From Brugia malayi (taxonomy: Eukaryota > Nematoda > Chromadorea > Rhabditida > Onchocercidae): a stretch of 64,000 nt of DNA. The notes under the pieces are model-generated. The model was not told where the DNA came from, did no database searches, and worked only from the letters and a program-made list of their open reading frames with translations. Made by a program: the position numbers and the translations under genes. Positions 40,901 to 55,042 of the stretch are shown here, in pieces. Position 1 is the stretch's first letter; every line of letters starts with the position of its first letter. The stretch is from positions 21,696,721 through 21,760,720 of the forward strand of contig NW_025062479.1 in the NCBI RefSeq assembly GCF_000002995.4, in the 5' to 3' direction.

Positions 40901-43573
40901 AAGACATGAGTAATAATAGTAGAAAGGGGAAAAATAAATGCGAGCAGTACCAATTTTTCAAAAATTGTGCGAAAAAATTGCTTTTCGATTCTGATACTCA
41001 GAATTAAATTTAAGAGGTCACAGTTTAAACATTTTGATTCTAACTGAAAACTTAAATGTTATAAATTTCAATAACCTTAATTCAAGCAACATCTTAAGGA
41101 GTTACAATAATTTAAAATCACTATAACTACAATAGCATTCCTGTAAAAGATTTATAAAGTATTTCCAAAGACTTACAATCTGATGAAAGTGCTTCATCAC
41201 TTTGTTCATCGATAACCTGATGACATCGATGCAGCAATTCTTCTGAACCAAAGTTAACTGCCTGTTCCAAAAGTGCGACTGCTAATGACGGCGTCAATTC
41301 ACCAAGCAGTTCAACGCAATGTTTTTCTAATGCTGCTATTTCGAATTTTTTTGCTGTAATATGACATCTTAATTTCAAATCATCCAGTAAAATCAGTAAA
41401 TGAAAAAATACACTGTAGCAAAGGGTTAAAATTTTAAATAAAAGTCTTTACAAAAAACTACCGGCATATAGTGTATTAAGTACAGCTGATTCTGCAATTT
41501 CAATCGCTGCTTCGTTGAAATCCGAATAAACATAATCAATAATTGTTTGGAAAGCAACTGGATCAACATCAGAGAAGTGTATTGTAACTATTGGACAATT
41601 CAAGTCTGCTATAAAAAAAAAAAAAATTAAAAATATAAAGTCAAGAAGATTTAACTATGAAATTAATGGTTGTGCACTATTTTCACATCAGAAATTGACC
41701 ATGAACATTACTAAATAAAATGTAGCACGATATCGCAGCTCTTGACTAGCCATACTTACAAAAATCGTACAAGCCAATCAAAAAAATCAAAAAGAATTTT
41801 AGTTTTTATTTTTAGCATTAAGGTCTGCGCATATATACGAGAATGTATGAATGTCAATTAAGGAATACTGCTAAAATCATTCAATTTATACTTACGTCCC
41901 TTCCGTTTCTTAATCAGTGGTGATGAAGATTCGTCTTCACCGAAAAGCATTCTCTCAAGCACTTTTGACCCTGCAGCCATCACAACACGATGTGCTTCGA
42001 AATGCTGCAATGAAGTAAATATCACAAAGAACAACAAAAACGGAAAAAATCCATGGCAGTAAATAGAAAGACAGTCAAAAAATGTTTTCGAACTGGTAAA
42101 TTAGCATTAAAATGATAAAGTTTCAAAATTACAATTCATCAAAAATATTAGATCGCTCTGAGTTTATTTTTCGTCAAAAATGAGTTTTGTTTGGCTTACC
42201 TGCAATGAGTTTTTAAAAAATCGTTGGCAAGTAATGTTGGAAAAGATATTTAGGATCATTCAAAAATTCTTCGGAATAATAAACTTAAAGAAGATGTCTT
42301 GAAGAATAAAAAAAAAAGGGATTTCATTCATAACAAATTTCGATTTTGATATTCCTTAGAGAGATAACAGCCTCAGTTAAAGAACTGTTTATTGATTCCT
42401 TGCAATACACATCTTCGGCAGAATTGGTGAAAGTTCAAAAATCCACTAATTTTAAAGAATGTTACAAATGAATATGCACGTTTTTTTTGTGAAGCAAAAT
42501 TAAATGAATATAAAGTCCATCATAGCATCATAAGTCATTATGTCATGATAAATAAGTCATTAAGAATGTTGCAAATGAATATGCATACATGTTTGTGAAG
42601 CAAAATTAAATGGATATAATTAAGTTCATTATAGCCAGTACATTAAAACAAAAATCTAATATATTACTTACTGCAGTATTTAATGCAGATCCAACCACAA
42701 AATCAACATCAAAACCGATGCCATTGATTTTAAGGGAAGTAACACGCTCTGCTAAACCTGGTTCTTTCTTAACCACTTCCTCGATAATTTCAAGTTCCAT
42801 TTTTTTCGATGGCTCTTCAGGTGCTGTCATATCATGAGCTGACAGTGGACGACTTGGTGGTGGTGGTGGTGGAATTGAGAGTTGCTGAACAGAATCTGTT
42901 CCTTGTGCAGAAGCAGTCGTCTGAGAATTTTCAATTAATATTATGAACTTATAATTCCTCTACTTTAAACTAAAATCATGTTATTAATGACAAAACCTCA
43001 TATGCATTAGTAAGGATGCATCACGATGGCCTCACAATGGCAATAAAATATCAGTGATTATCTGAGATATCAGTTCGAAAGCATAGAGATATACGAATAA
43101 ACAATTAATTATTTCTAATACCATTTGATTCATCGCCGTATTCCCAGCAGCCATATACGAACTGCTGTTCAAGTAAGTTCTACTCACTCCAGCGAATCCT
43201 GACATAGAGGATACTACTCGATGGGTCGGTGTTCCGACTCCACGATTATACGCTTGATTTCCGTTTGATGCAGTTCCTACTGTTGACGGCGGAGGTTGTG
43301 TATAAGGTCGAGGTTGTTTTGGTCTTAATGATCTGAAACTAAGAAGGAAGCATATGTATAATAAATTAAAAACTTTCACTTCCTTCACTTCTTCACACAG
43401 CTATGCTTAAAATAAAACCTGTAAAAAGAGAATAAACATCAAAAATAAGATGTCAGATTAAACCCTTTTGCTCACCTCGAACATTATTCTCAAATACACA
43501 CTACTTATTTCGGAACTACCAATTCAACATACCGAAATACGAACGACCACGCAACTTACCCATCGAATCCCAT
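37913..43573 (-). CDS. BTB-BACK-PHR domain protein (BTBD1/2/3/6 group)
   Basis: Adaptor of the kind that links substrates to Cullin-3 ubiquitin ligase. Fourteen predicted exons from 43573-43560 to 38043-37913 give about 617 aa with consistent phases. Residues 1-130 are a low-complexity head rich in Pro, Ser and Thr (a run of six Pro). The BTB fold runs from about 140: VDFVVGS, then HFEAHRVVMAAGSKVLERML, then IHFSDVDPVAFQTIIDYVYS. BACK follows (AKKFEIAALEKHCVELLGEL; ELSVFKAMCNWAVAECKRRG; RFPTMTVEEL). PHR strands are FIVNREILVTALGIYG, FKKPARIIANMPYRATVTF and the C-terminal GQIPEIHFMAP, like the IPELIFY end of human BTBD2. Exon 40659-40545 must end at GAAGTAG/GTGAG to keep phase. The first part of PHR (about 25 residues, with the CHRF...WRYRG strand in homologues) is missing from the model; see findings. 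Confidence 0.88.
39551..39682. repeat. ATT/ATC-rich microsatellite tract in a BTB-PHR intron
   Basis: About 130 bp of imperfect ATA/ATT/ATC triplets lie immediately upstream of the exon starting at 39526, inside the intron where an additional PHR exon would be expected. Confidence 0.9.
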
Positions 43574-45148
43574 TTCTAAGTTGAAACTGTTCAAGTAACG
43601 AATCACTTCACCACTACTCTGAAAGGCGTTTTACGACAATCACTTCAGGATACGTATGTCGGTTTATTTTCAAGTGTAAATTTTTCGTAATTTTCGCAGA
43701 ACGCAAATTTGTAATTATAAATGAAAGAGTACAAGTATGCTTGAGTCGTCTTAAGTAATTACTCAGGATACGTATAATCTGGACCAAGGAATGGTCAGTA
43801 TTGACCAGTCTCGACCAGTCTTCTCAACAATGCGACAAATCCACACAAATGCAAACCATTCCCAAACAAACTCAATCAATATAAAAACAGGGCCGAGCCA
43901 ATTCTTTCCGTATTTTATGGCTACACAAATTTTGTTCTTGGGTGAGAAGACGTAACGTCTTTGTGGTGAATTGGAATTCTGGTGGCCTTATATCATGTCT
44001 AGGCTACAGCTTGGAACTCTTATCTAGGCTAAAACTTGGGATCAAATGTTTGACAAGTTGGAATGATAACTTGCAACAATGCAACTTTCATCACTGATAG
44101 CTTTAAATGAGAAATAAGAAATATACGTGCTATCATCTCAAAACAACAGACACATTTGTTTCATTTCAGCTTCAGTAATCTTTTCTTTACATTATTTTGA
44201 TTGTATTAGGGCATATTAGCAGAGAAACTAATACTAATACAATTGGAAACTGCCGTTAAAATATAAAAGAATTTTTAAGAAATACCGTTTTTAGTCTACT
44301 TGGCCTGAATCTTTGGGCGGCTTTAGTCTAATATGAACAAGTCTTCAGTCAATGAGTCAACAAAAAAACAATTGTAAAAACAGTAATTGTAAGGGACTAT
44401 TGTACAACTAGTTCAGCGCCGGTGTTATCTCTAACATTTACTAAGGTTTAAATCTTCAAATTTAACGTTTCAACATTAGGTTTTGAAAACACAAAATTTT
44501 CGAATTGTGTAGCAACAAGCTATCTTAAGCGTTTACTGTGGCATATATCCAATCTTGTCAGTCCAGTGGATCACTGTCCTTTGAACTACATCGGATCAAT
44601 ATTCTCTGAACTGTGATCAAGTCGATAATATCTATTTGATCAGTTTTTTCATATGCCTGAGTGATTACTAGGACTTTCTAAAGAATATTTTTTGTTTTTT
44701 TTTTTTTTTATGTTTTCAAATTTCACAAAAAGCACTAAGACTTCCGGAATTTGCAACGTGCAAGCATATTATTAACAGAGATATTTCTCAGTTATTAATA
44801 TTTTCTACAACTAAAATCTTCTCTTTGCATTTGGAAAAGCTTTATAATTTGCTTTTGGAAAAAGTGTTAACTATTTAAAATGTTAAAAGTATGCTGGTTC
44901 TGTTCTAATCCTTTTTTTTTTTTTTGGTTTTTAGAATGGAGAATTAAAATTAGCAAAGGAGTATAAGCGACGAAAATGTAATCTGAGCAACGATAAAGCA
45001 GAAATTTCATTCCATTACACCAGAAACAGCGGATTATATCAAAATATGGAAGCATAATATGAATAGCTGTCCATAAATAATTGCAAGATGATGAAGCATA
45101 TAAGCTTTATTATTGTCAACAAACTTTTGGATACATCGCCAATTAGCT
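43574..45148. other. Divergent intergenic region
   Basis: About 1.6 kb between the BTB-PHR start (minus) and the ShKT gene start (plus), so promoters of both are expected here. The stretch 43740-44650 is less AT-rich than its neighbours, with short direct repeats (GACCAGT at 43790-43820). Short frames at 44867-45240 lack support. Confidence 0.45.
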
Positions 45149-45923
45149 ATGGTTTGGATGCTTTTCATCGTATGTCTTCTTTTAATTTCTGTCACAGATA
45201 GACAAAGTGAGTTATATAACTGCAGAATCATTAAATTCACCTATAATCCATATTCAACGAGTATAACGTTGCAATTAGTCTCGAATATTATTGAACACAT
45301 CAGAATGTGCCCAAATCTTTGCTAACAGTTGCATTCCAAGACAACTTTCTGTGCTACTAAATTCTCACATGTATGTTTAAGAAATGGAATAAACTATTCG
45401 GAATGATAATTTACCCAATTCTTTTTATATTTATATACAATACTATACTAAGCTATCAATTCCATTGTTTCATTACCAATTATTTTGCTTCAAATATATA
45501 AGAATAAAAAGCTCAGTGATTGCTTCTAAGCTTTTTAGTTCGTCACAGTGGCATTTTTATGCACATGTGTGGATCTCGTAACACACAATCAACCATCTTC
45601 GTGCCCACAACTTGCTCACCTATGCAATAATTCTTTGTATTGTGAACTGATGACAAAGCAGTGTCCGAAAATATGTGGTCCATGTTCGGAAAATGTCACT
45701 TCCGGTAAATATTTCTGCACTTTTAATGAATTATTTAAACCCCAAACATGTTAAAAACTCGTCAGAAAAACTCATAGATCTTTTATAATCTATTTTTTAT
45801 GATAAAAAAATGTCGCCAAAATTTCAGCTTGATCAAAATCTAATTTTGTGCGTAAGCATTTCAGATATCTACGGGAATTTGATGATTCAGGAATGTGCAA
45901 AACCCTGTCATCAAAGTTGCTGA
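45149..45923 (+). CDS. Small secreted ShKT-domain peptide
   Basis: Three exons (45149-45206, 45549-45704, 45865-45923) join in phase to a 90-residue protein. The first 19 residues are a clear signal peptide (MVWMLFIVCLLLISVTDRQ). The mature part holds a ShKT motif: C-V-D, then SSCPQLAHLC, YCELMTKQCPKICGPC. This six-cysteine fold occurs widely in nematode secreted and surface proteins and need not be toxic; some members block potassium channels. NNS and NVT are possible glycosylation sites. After the domain, exon 3 adds a short tail with a second cysteine cluster (CAKPCHQSC) at the very C-terminus. If exon 2 is read through, the protein ends instead at 45754 with a different tail; the GGTAAAT donor and TTTCAG acceptor favour splicing. 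An AATAAA is at 46291. Role unknown. Confidence 0.82.
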
Positions 45924-47485
45924 GTGTTATACAATGTCGAAATCGTTTCATAATCATTCGTTTTGCAAATTTTTTATTGAATTCTTGTTCATTAAAAGAC
46001 TAATCTCTAGTGACACTATCATATCATTCAAGTATACTTTGAAAAAGAAAAGAAAAAATTTCAAATGATTCAGATTGCGGTGGTTTAGTAAGACATAAAT
46101 AATCCTATAAATCAATATCAGTTGTTTTCTCTGTCGTTTTTCTGTTTCCTTGCAAAATGGTAACTCTAATCAAACAACTGTTAAACATTCACCGTTGAAC
46201 ATAATGTTTATTTGAAAACGTAAAACAACAGAATTTGTTTTTGACTGTATTGAAACGTTCCAGAAGTATTTCTAATAGATTAAGTTATTCAATAAAACAT
46301 AAGTAATACATGTGCTAATATCTAAGATCGCATATGTTTAGCATCGGTAGTAAGTCTTTTTTTTTTTTTTTTAATTTTATTTGATAGCTTAGTTTCTCCA
46401 TGTCAAAGTATAAAAAATTTTTTCCAACCGAAAAATTGGCAGACCATACATCATGTGCTTTCTTAACTTCAAGTTTTCAAATTTCATGATTTTTATTGTT
46501 TTCAATTTTATACATTATTTCGAAGGTTAAAGATAAAATATGGAAATTATTAATTTATTCTTAGAAATCGATTAGTTTTCTTTCAAACAACTCGGATTGC
46601 TTCATTTTTTGCAAGTTGTCATTCAGAAATAGAATACAAAGTTAACTTTTCTATATCTTTTGTGAGGATTTCTGCTTGAGAAATTAAATGAATTTCATGA
46701 ATAAATCCTTTTTATGTATTATTATATCATAAATCTTACAAGAATTCTGAATTTTAAAATTCTATGCAAAACTATCACCTATCAAATTACATTTTAATGC
46801 TACATGGAATGCTTTCAAGGAATTATTGAATCAATTTGATTTGTGAAATCTCAATAGATGCCATAGCCGTTAGCTTTCCAGATTTATTGGCTATTATCAT
46901 TGATCACTGCTGAAGATCGAAGAATAAATGATGTATTCTAATTTCAAATACAAAATTTATTAGTAGAATAAAAACAAAGCCAAATTTGATGTTTCTGTAC
47001 TTCAATATTGGAATGTTAATTCACAAAAAAAAAGAAAAAAAAAAAGTGATAAATGAGCAATAGATGAAGCATAAAACTATTTGATGGACATTCAATATTA
47101 TTATGGATTACTCATCTGTACTATTACTAAATGTTAAAATATATTTGAACAAATAACAAGAGAAGATATTTAATGCAAAATAGCATCTAACAAGGTACAA
47201 TCCATATGTAAATTGAGAAAAAAAAAAAACTTAAAATGAACAAATATACTTTAATATATTTGCTATTCATATTATAAAAAAAGGAAACATATATACATAC
47301 TTTACATTGAGTGCTTGTAATTTATATTATTGCTATTTATATTATAAATATATTTTATTTTATAATATTCATTTACGTATAATCTGGCAATTAACAATCT
47401 TTAATTACATTAGAATTGATCGGAGAATTTTTGAGATCTTTTTAATTCACTGTTTTTTTTTTTTTTTTTTTCCTTACATTTTTTT
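45924..47485. other. Convergent intergenic region
   Basis: About 1.6 kb between the ShKT gene (plus) and the C2-domain gene (minus). I found only short AT-rich frames and the ShKT polyadenylation signal at 46291. No RNA gene is recognised. Confidence 0.5.
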
Positions 47486-50400
47486 TTAAAGATTATTTGA
47501 GGTAGATTTATAAAGATTATTGTCAGTTAAAGAATTAACAGATCGAATGAATGGTTGTCGTAATCGTACCTCAATTGTTGGTGCCAGTAATGATAGAAGA
47601 TATGCTTGCGTTCGTCTAAAAATGAAAGTATTTGAGCTTGAAAATTAGTCATTAATTCCATCATTAAATTTCGACAAATTTTACTGAATCTTCTAGAAAG
47701 CTTTTTATATTAAAATTTCAAGCAAAAATTAGATATTCAAATTAGTTTTGTTTCTGATTAATCATTCTACAAATTGAAAGAGACAGAGAGAGAGAAAAAA
47801 AAAAGAAATTTTGGAGAAATATGCTTCGAAATAACTGATATATTAGAAAATGTTTAAAAATTCATTCAACCATAATGGTAAAATCTAAAAAGAAGAAATT
47901 TTTTGAAATTTGAATTTAAACATTGAAAGGTTTACATACCCACTAGCTAGCATAACGTTACCAAAGGAAGGAGAAAATCTCATCTCTTCTTCATCACTAT
48001 TCTTGACAAAATGTTGACAACGATCTTCAGTGGAACTCAATGACGATGACAGTTCAATTGAGGATCGATGTCGATATTCAGCGCTACTACGTGAAGGACA
48101 ACTCATGGCGCTATTGTCCATGTAAAAGTTAACATGTAAAACTCCAACAGGATGAAATGAGCGCTTCGATACACCAAATAATATGTTTGTGCTAATATCA
48201 TGCGATCGTAACTATAATGCACCAAAGAATTTGTCATAGAATAAATTTATATATGCAATGAACAAACTGAATTCAATAATGGAAATATTTCAACTGAAAA
48301 TTTCAGCATAAAAATCATATATTTTTGCAAAAAAAATTTCATTATAATTTAGGAAAGAAACATTATGAGTTAGATGGGAAATGAATAAATCACAAAACAA
48401 TCACTGAAAATGATAAAATTAATGATTTTTTTTTTTTCACTCTTCTCCTCTTATCATTAACTCAGTTATTTTCATAAAATCTTTCTATCAATATTTCAAT
48501 TTGTTTATTTTTAAAATTTTATCATTTATTGCTTAACATCGTTACGTAAATCACACTAAAATCACTGAACACGTGATATTTTTGGCGTAAATAATATATT
48601 TGTATTATTAGCTAGAAATAATTCATTGATAAAATCTTTTAGCTTAGCGTTGTTAAAAAGAAGTATATACATTCTTTTTTTTTTTTTGTTGTTGTTGGAA
48701 ATATTAAAAATAATTTTCAAACCTTTAAATTTACTTTACCATCAGCGACCAAACGTGAATAGAAGAGATCTGCTTCACCGATGATGTCACCATTGGCGAC
48801 ATTTCGGAGCGTAAAATAAATGACCCTGAATGTCACCACTATTATTTGATTTTTCTTTGTATGTATGCTAATTTAATCATTCATCCATTTTACTAATGTA
48901 AGCGTTCGGAAAAAAGAATTTCTATTCGGGCAAACTAATATAATTTAGTTGCATCAACATGCAGTCATACTTGTCACCTTTTGAAATTATAATTGAATTG
49001 AGAGAACAACAAATAAATTCTGAAAACGAAAAATAATATTTTTATGCAATTGTTAAATAATTATGTATTTTACATAAAAAGTAAATACTAAATGTAAACA
49101 AATTATAAAAGAACGAGAAAGAGAGAGAGAGAGAGAGAAAGAAAAAAAAAAAAACAGATTACTCACCTATCCTCAATTCCACCAAGTAATCTATCATACG
49201 GAATAACAATTTCCGGAAATTTATGCAGACTTGTTGAAGTGATTTCCACCGTTTTTGGAGATCGATAAATGATAATATAGTCGTCTTTTAAACTTTTTCT
49301 AAACTATATAAGTAGATTACTTTCAATATAAAAAGGTTATTTAACCGGAAAGAAAACCGTAATTTTAAATGGTTTAAAAAAGACAAGTTTATTTCAATTA
49401 TTTTTTTTTTTTTTTTTTTTTTTACTTTTTATTTATGATTCAATGGAAAGTTTAGAATAGATGAGCAACGAGTTCGTTTTGAACAACAATGTAACTTTGG
49501 TTGGTTCATAAAAATTATGATTCAGATGAAAAATAAAAAGGTATTTATCCAAATTGAATAAAATGAAAAGAAAAAAATATGAAATTGAAAAAGTCATTGA
49601 AAGTTAATTCAAAAAACTATAATAAATCATAAAATCTAGGCCTCCATTTTAGTAACCAATTATAACCAAAGATTAAAAAAACTGTTTTATAAAATTACTC
49701 ACCTGTAAATTGCAAGGTAGGTTTCTAGGTCAGTATATTTCATTTTACCCCGCTTCTCCAACTGTGAAATAGAAATTTCCATACGGATTTGCTTTTCAGA
49801 AAAGAAACGACCGATAGGAACTCGTTCCGATATCACTAAATATTTTCAAAAAAAAGCTGAAAAAAGCAGTATAAATTGAAGAATTATTGATTGGTTTAAT
49901 TGAAGATATTCGTTTTCCGGAGAAACAAATAGACAGAATAAATATCAGAAAAGCAAATTAATGATTTAAGAAGAAACAATAAAAACGTAATACCGGTAAA
50001 TTTTCCGGCTGATCCTTCCCGAATTCTTTCATCTTCCTCTTCTGATAATCGTCCTCGATGTATCACTGCATTCAACTCACACTCCAACAAATCAACAAAA
50101 TCCCAAAATAAAATCTCATTGGAACTACGAAAACGTACAATTGTATCGGAATTTCGCCTAGAATCTGAGCAAACCGATGATGACACTGATTTATCAGCGG
50201 AGAATCTGCAAAAAGAAGAAAGCAATGTGACGTGATCACGTGTGAAACGTTCACGTTGATAATGTTATTCCTAAATTCTTTTCATCTTATAAAAATAACT
50301 TTGCAATTCGAAGAGTTCTATAATTTGCTGTCAAGTAAACACAATTTTCAGTATATCTCAAAAATCTCGAGAGTAGTAACAAAACCACTGGTATAATACC

Positions 50401-52109
50401 GCGGTATTGTTATGTGTTCATATGAAACGGATTAATGAGAAAAAACAAATGAGTATAGACATTTTAATGAGTAAACTGAAGAAAATACTTCTTGAATTTA
50501 TAATTTAGCATTTGGCAGAAAGTTAATTTACTTATTTTTTAAAATGATTACAAACTGATATATTATGGATAAGCGTAGAAAAGTGTCAATTAAGATTTTC
50601 TTTTTCAATTTAAAACATAGGATGCAAGAATTATTGTGAAAAAAAAAATGACTTCTAAAAATTTTGTAAATTTGAATTTCATTTTTAAAATCTCCATATT
50701 TATAATTATTATTTGAGAAATCAAATTCAGACTTAGAATTAAGTGAATGATACTATGAAACTACAAAAGTGACGATAATTTAGCAGAACACTTCAAATCA
50801 TAATTTCATCATTTTTTATTTCAAAAAATAAATAAAATAAATAATCAGAGCTTTTCAATTAAGTAATAAGGAATAAATGAAGAAAAGTAAATGATATGCA
50901 AAATAAAATTATTGTATTTTCAATGTAATTTAATATGAATTTAGGAAAATTTATTATCATATAAGAAAAATCCTAAATTTAACAAAGTTTCAAAAAACCT
51001 AATTTTTCGATTATAAAAAAAGAATTTTGATGCGATATTAAAGATAATCAAACAATAAATTAATTTTAACATTAAGCCAAACTGATAAAATGAATGTAAG
51101 AAGCGAATTAAAAATATGTGAGAAACTTAATTTTAGTATTTTTAGTAATGAAATCATTCTAAAATATACGTTAGGAAGTTAACTGGGAGTACGGAATGTT
51201 ATTGCCTTTTATCTGTAATCATTATTTAATAAAATTTTTTGAAATGAAAATTTTATGAATTAAATAAGGAAGCTGCTAACAGTTCAAAACGAATGGTAAT
51301 GTCATCGTCGTAGTTGTAAATGATTGGTATTGGTTTGACAAATTCGATTAATTCACCTTGTCGACCGATTGTCTCCACAATTTCAGTGCTTCCAGATGTT
51401 GAACTACTGGCAATCTGATCATCATCACTTAAACATCCTTTTATTGCTGTCCATTTACAGCAATACAATTTATTGAATGTTTTCTAAAAATTAATTAGTT
51501 AAAATTTTGAAGAAAATTTTCGAGAGCTTTTAAAAAATTACTTTTAGTATATTGATTAATTGTACACTGCTATTTGCTTTCAATCATTTCTGTAATAAAA
51601 AGTTAAAAAAAAAAAAAAAAAAAAAAAAATGGAAAATAAGAAAAGTTGATTTTCTCAGAAATTTACTCCATTACTTTATTTTATTTCTTATATTAAAATG
51701 TTAAGTTAATTTCTTTTTCATTTATCTATTCATAATAAAATTGTCAATCTTTAACTCTCTGATAATATTACATCTCTGATAGTAATATGAATAACTTTTT
51801 TAAATTATCCTTCACTTTCCTGTCCAGTAATTAAATACTTATTTAATCAAATACTAATGCTAAATTTCTAAAAATGTAATAACTTATCATACCTATAAGA
51901 TGAAAAGAAAAAAAAATGATAAATTTGAAAAATGAAAAATTCATTTTTGTAATTTGCAAAAAGAATGAATGAAATTGAATGTGTCAAATTATTTATGTCC
52001 TTCAATAATAATTTCCTCTCTTCTAAGGTAAATAAGAATTGATTACCTTGAAATAGTTTCCATGAAATTGATAACAAATATGAAGATTGTACTCATTTAT
52101 TACATCCAT
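47486..52109 (-). CDS. Tandem C2-domain protein, copine-like without A domain
   Basis: Eight exons (52109-52047, 51483-51281, 50205-49994, 49835-49703, 49298-49167, 48825-48723, 48211-47940, 47615-47486) join in phase to about 415 aa. The first half reads like a degenerate C2A: strand NLHICYQFHGNYFK, then a Ser/Asp-rich insert, then DDDITIRFEL and DFVDLLECELNAVI. The second C2 starts at about residue 172 (KQIRMEISIS) and follows copine C2B order: YLAIYR, VEITSTSLHKFPEIVIPYDR, IEDRVIYFTLRNVANGDIIG. The Asp residues that bind calcium in copine loops (SDPF) are mostly replaced (here TDLETY), so calcium binding is doubtful. Instead of the copine A domain, the protein ends with a Ser-rich tail (from about residue 320) and a short basic segment. 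The chosen ATG follows a TTTTGCAG about 14 bp upstream that could be a trans-splice acceptor; more exons upstream are possible. Function unknown. Confidence 0.78.
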
Positions 52110-54500
52110 TCGTTCTTCACCGCTGCAAAAGGTCATTCATTTTTTTTTCTTTTTTTTTTTCATCTTTTAACATTTTTTTTTTCAATCAAATTTTAATTTG
52201 AAAAAGTATAAGCTAAGAATGAATACAAAAATTTTGATATGTTAAAAATGAACGAATAATATTTGTCATTCATACTACAACATATGGGCAACACATTTTG
52301 ATTATCATTAAAGAGAGAAAAAAAAAAAAAGAAAAGAATCGCCGACGATTATTTTTTCCTAATTTCTATCACATTTTAGCTCTAATATTTTCTTTCTTTT
52401 CCTCTATTAAAGTATTACCTAATTAGAATAAATTTTATGGATTAATTTACAATAACTAATACTTGTCACAAAAACTAATTTTTTTTTTTTTTTGTCAACA
52501 TAAATAGACAAAATAATTTTCACATATGTTTATGCTTTTTATTTGATGGTTTATGTACAATTGCGTCTTTTAGTAATTTTTTTTTCTTTTTTTTTTTTTT
52601 TTAGCTTACAAAGAAAATCTTAATTCAATTAAATTTTTTAAATTTAAGTGTTAATTAGAAACAATGTTTATTGCACATTTCTTCATGTTTAATTGACAAT
52701 TTTTCAAGCTAAATAATTATTTAAAATTATGGTAAGATAAATTTTACTTGTAAAAGCTTTCATCCGTAATGGATTTTTATTGTTTCAAAAATATGTGTTA
52801 GCTATAAATATCAAATTTAGCTATATGATAGAGTGTAAAAATAGATTGTTATGAAAAGAGAAAATAATTTTAAATATTAAATCAAATTTATTTCACAAAT
52901 ACGAAAAGCAATGTTTCATTGATAATTCACTAATTCTCATGCTCATTTCTGTAATAAGCAAATTGAAATCAAAACTTATTCAATATTTATTCTATTAATT
53001 CTATTCTAATATTTTAATTAAAATTCAACTTGATAAAATTTGATTTAAAAAAATAATTTTCATACAAAAAAAGCATTGAAAAGTGACTTAGTTGACAGAA
53101 AAAAAAAATGCTCAAGACAGAAATTTAAAAAGATCCAATGAAAGAGACAAAAAACTTTAGCCAAGTCTAATCAATTGTATACTTTTAAAAAAATTTTTTT
53201 TTTAAATTTTGAATAGAGAAGAAACTTTCGAAGGTTATAATGTTAATGAGATTCGTCAAAGTTTTTCCTTTTTTTTTTTTTTTTTTTGCACAGCCAAAGA
53301 TGAGGAAATCAAGAAAAAAGGACAAAGAAAGTAAAAATAATAGCAATTTTGAATTGAAACGATGAACTATGTTACAATTATTAGTTTTATGTTGAATGAC
53401 AGACTAACAAATTATTTGAAATGGCTTAAAAAAGTTTGAATTTAACTCTGAAATAATTTGAAACAATATTTTTTGCGTCTTTGTATTTCTTAAAATACCA
53501 ATGTATGAGTGAGGCAATAAGTAGAAAGAAGCCTAGAAAAGTAATAAATAAAAGGATGAGTGAAGATTGAATAGAAATGGGACAAAATCCATACTCAAAA
53601 GCGAAAATGACCACAAAGATGACAATGGACAATCAATGGGAATAAATAGTCTTTCAAGAATTCTTCGGCATTCCACATTGGCTATTTTCATATTTTAAGA
53701 ATTAACTGTAGTGAGAGAAAAATTTTATGTAAACATAAATTTTAGCGAAGTCATTGAATTTTAATATAAAAGTTAACCAATGCACAATACAATCAACTTA
53801 GTGTTCTTCAATTTATTTATTCCTATTAAATGATTAAGATTTTAAATTAAAATAATTTGTCCAATTTTGAACAGATAAAAGCGTATCCTAAAAGTTTTAA
53901 GTTTAGGTTGACAAAAAAAAAAAAAAATGCAAACACATATTCGAAATTACTCTAAAATGAAAGAGAAAATCTGAAGGCATTTATGTGACATTTAAAATCT
54001 AATTTATGGAAAGAAACGAACAGATTTAATTCTTACACAAACATATTTTATAAACAAGCTGCAAGCTATAAATAAATTGAAAATTTTTACTTATTTCATT
54101 TTGTTTAATATGAATCAATCAAAACAAAACTGTTATAGAATTAATAACTTTACTTTTTCATTAAAAAAAAAAAGAAGCCACAATAGAATGTTTCATTCAA
54201 TTTTTATCATAATTCTTTTATTTATGAAATAATCATCTATTCTATTTAATAAATGATGGAAATTTTTTAAAAGCATTTATATTAAAAAAAAAAAAGTAAA
54301 ATCGACAGAACAATTAAATTTGAAAGTCTAAATTGAAAATGTGAAAGTGTTAGCATAAAATAATGTAATCATATCAAAAATTATTTTAGCTACTTGTGAT
54401 ATTTTATGAGAACAATTCATACATTCAAAATAATTATATTTTTATAACCAAAAATTAAAATTTTCTACACCATACACACATACATAAATCAGACAAAAGA

Positions 54501-54552
54501 AATTCTGGCCTAGGATAATTTTGGCCTAAAATAATTCTGGCCTAAAATAATT
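54501..54552. repeat. 16-bp tandem repeat, three copies
   Basis: AATTCTGGCCTAGGAT, AATTTTGGCCTAAAAT and AATTCTGGCCTAAAAT follow one another directly from 54501. Each contains TGGCCTA, which is unusual in this AT-rich region. Confidence 0.9.
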
Positions 54553-55005
54553 AGCATACACTTTTTTACCACATCTAAATATGAGAAATTTATTAATAAT
54601 AGAAGTGTTTAATGTTTAAATGTGATAATAAGTTTAAATTAAAAAAAAAAAAATACTTAATGGTGTCAATTTCACTTACTACCAAAAATAGAAAATAGTT
54701 AAGAGGAATTTCTTTAAATTTTATTTGACAGATTTCTCTCAGTTGAAGAAGAAATGATACATTGAAAAAAAAAAAAAAAAAAAAAAAAGAAAAAAGTGTT
54801 TTAAAATTAAATTTATAAATTTTTTTGACTGAATATTAATGCTAAAAATTTTGAAATAATAATAAGGATAAACATCAAAATAGCATTAGCAATTAAAACT
54901 TGAAAATAGGATGAATTTGATTAATATGAATCATCGATCCGTGTGACAAATCATTGAATCGCATTGAAATGTTAGAAAAACGTGTGCGTGTCTGTCTGTG
55001 AATGT

Positions 55006-55007
<2 letters not shown>

Positions 55008-55042
<35 letters not shown>

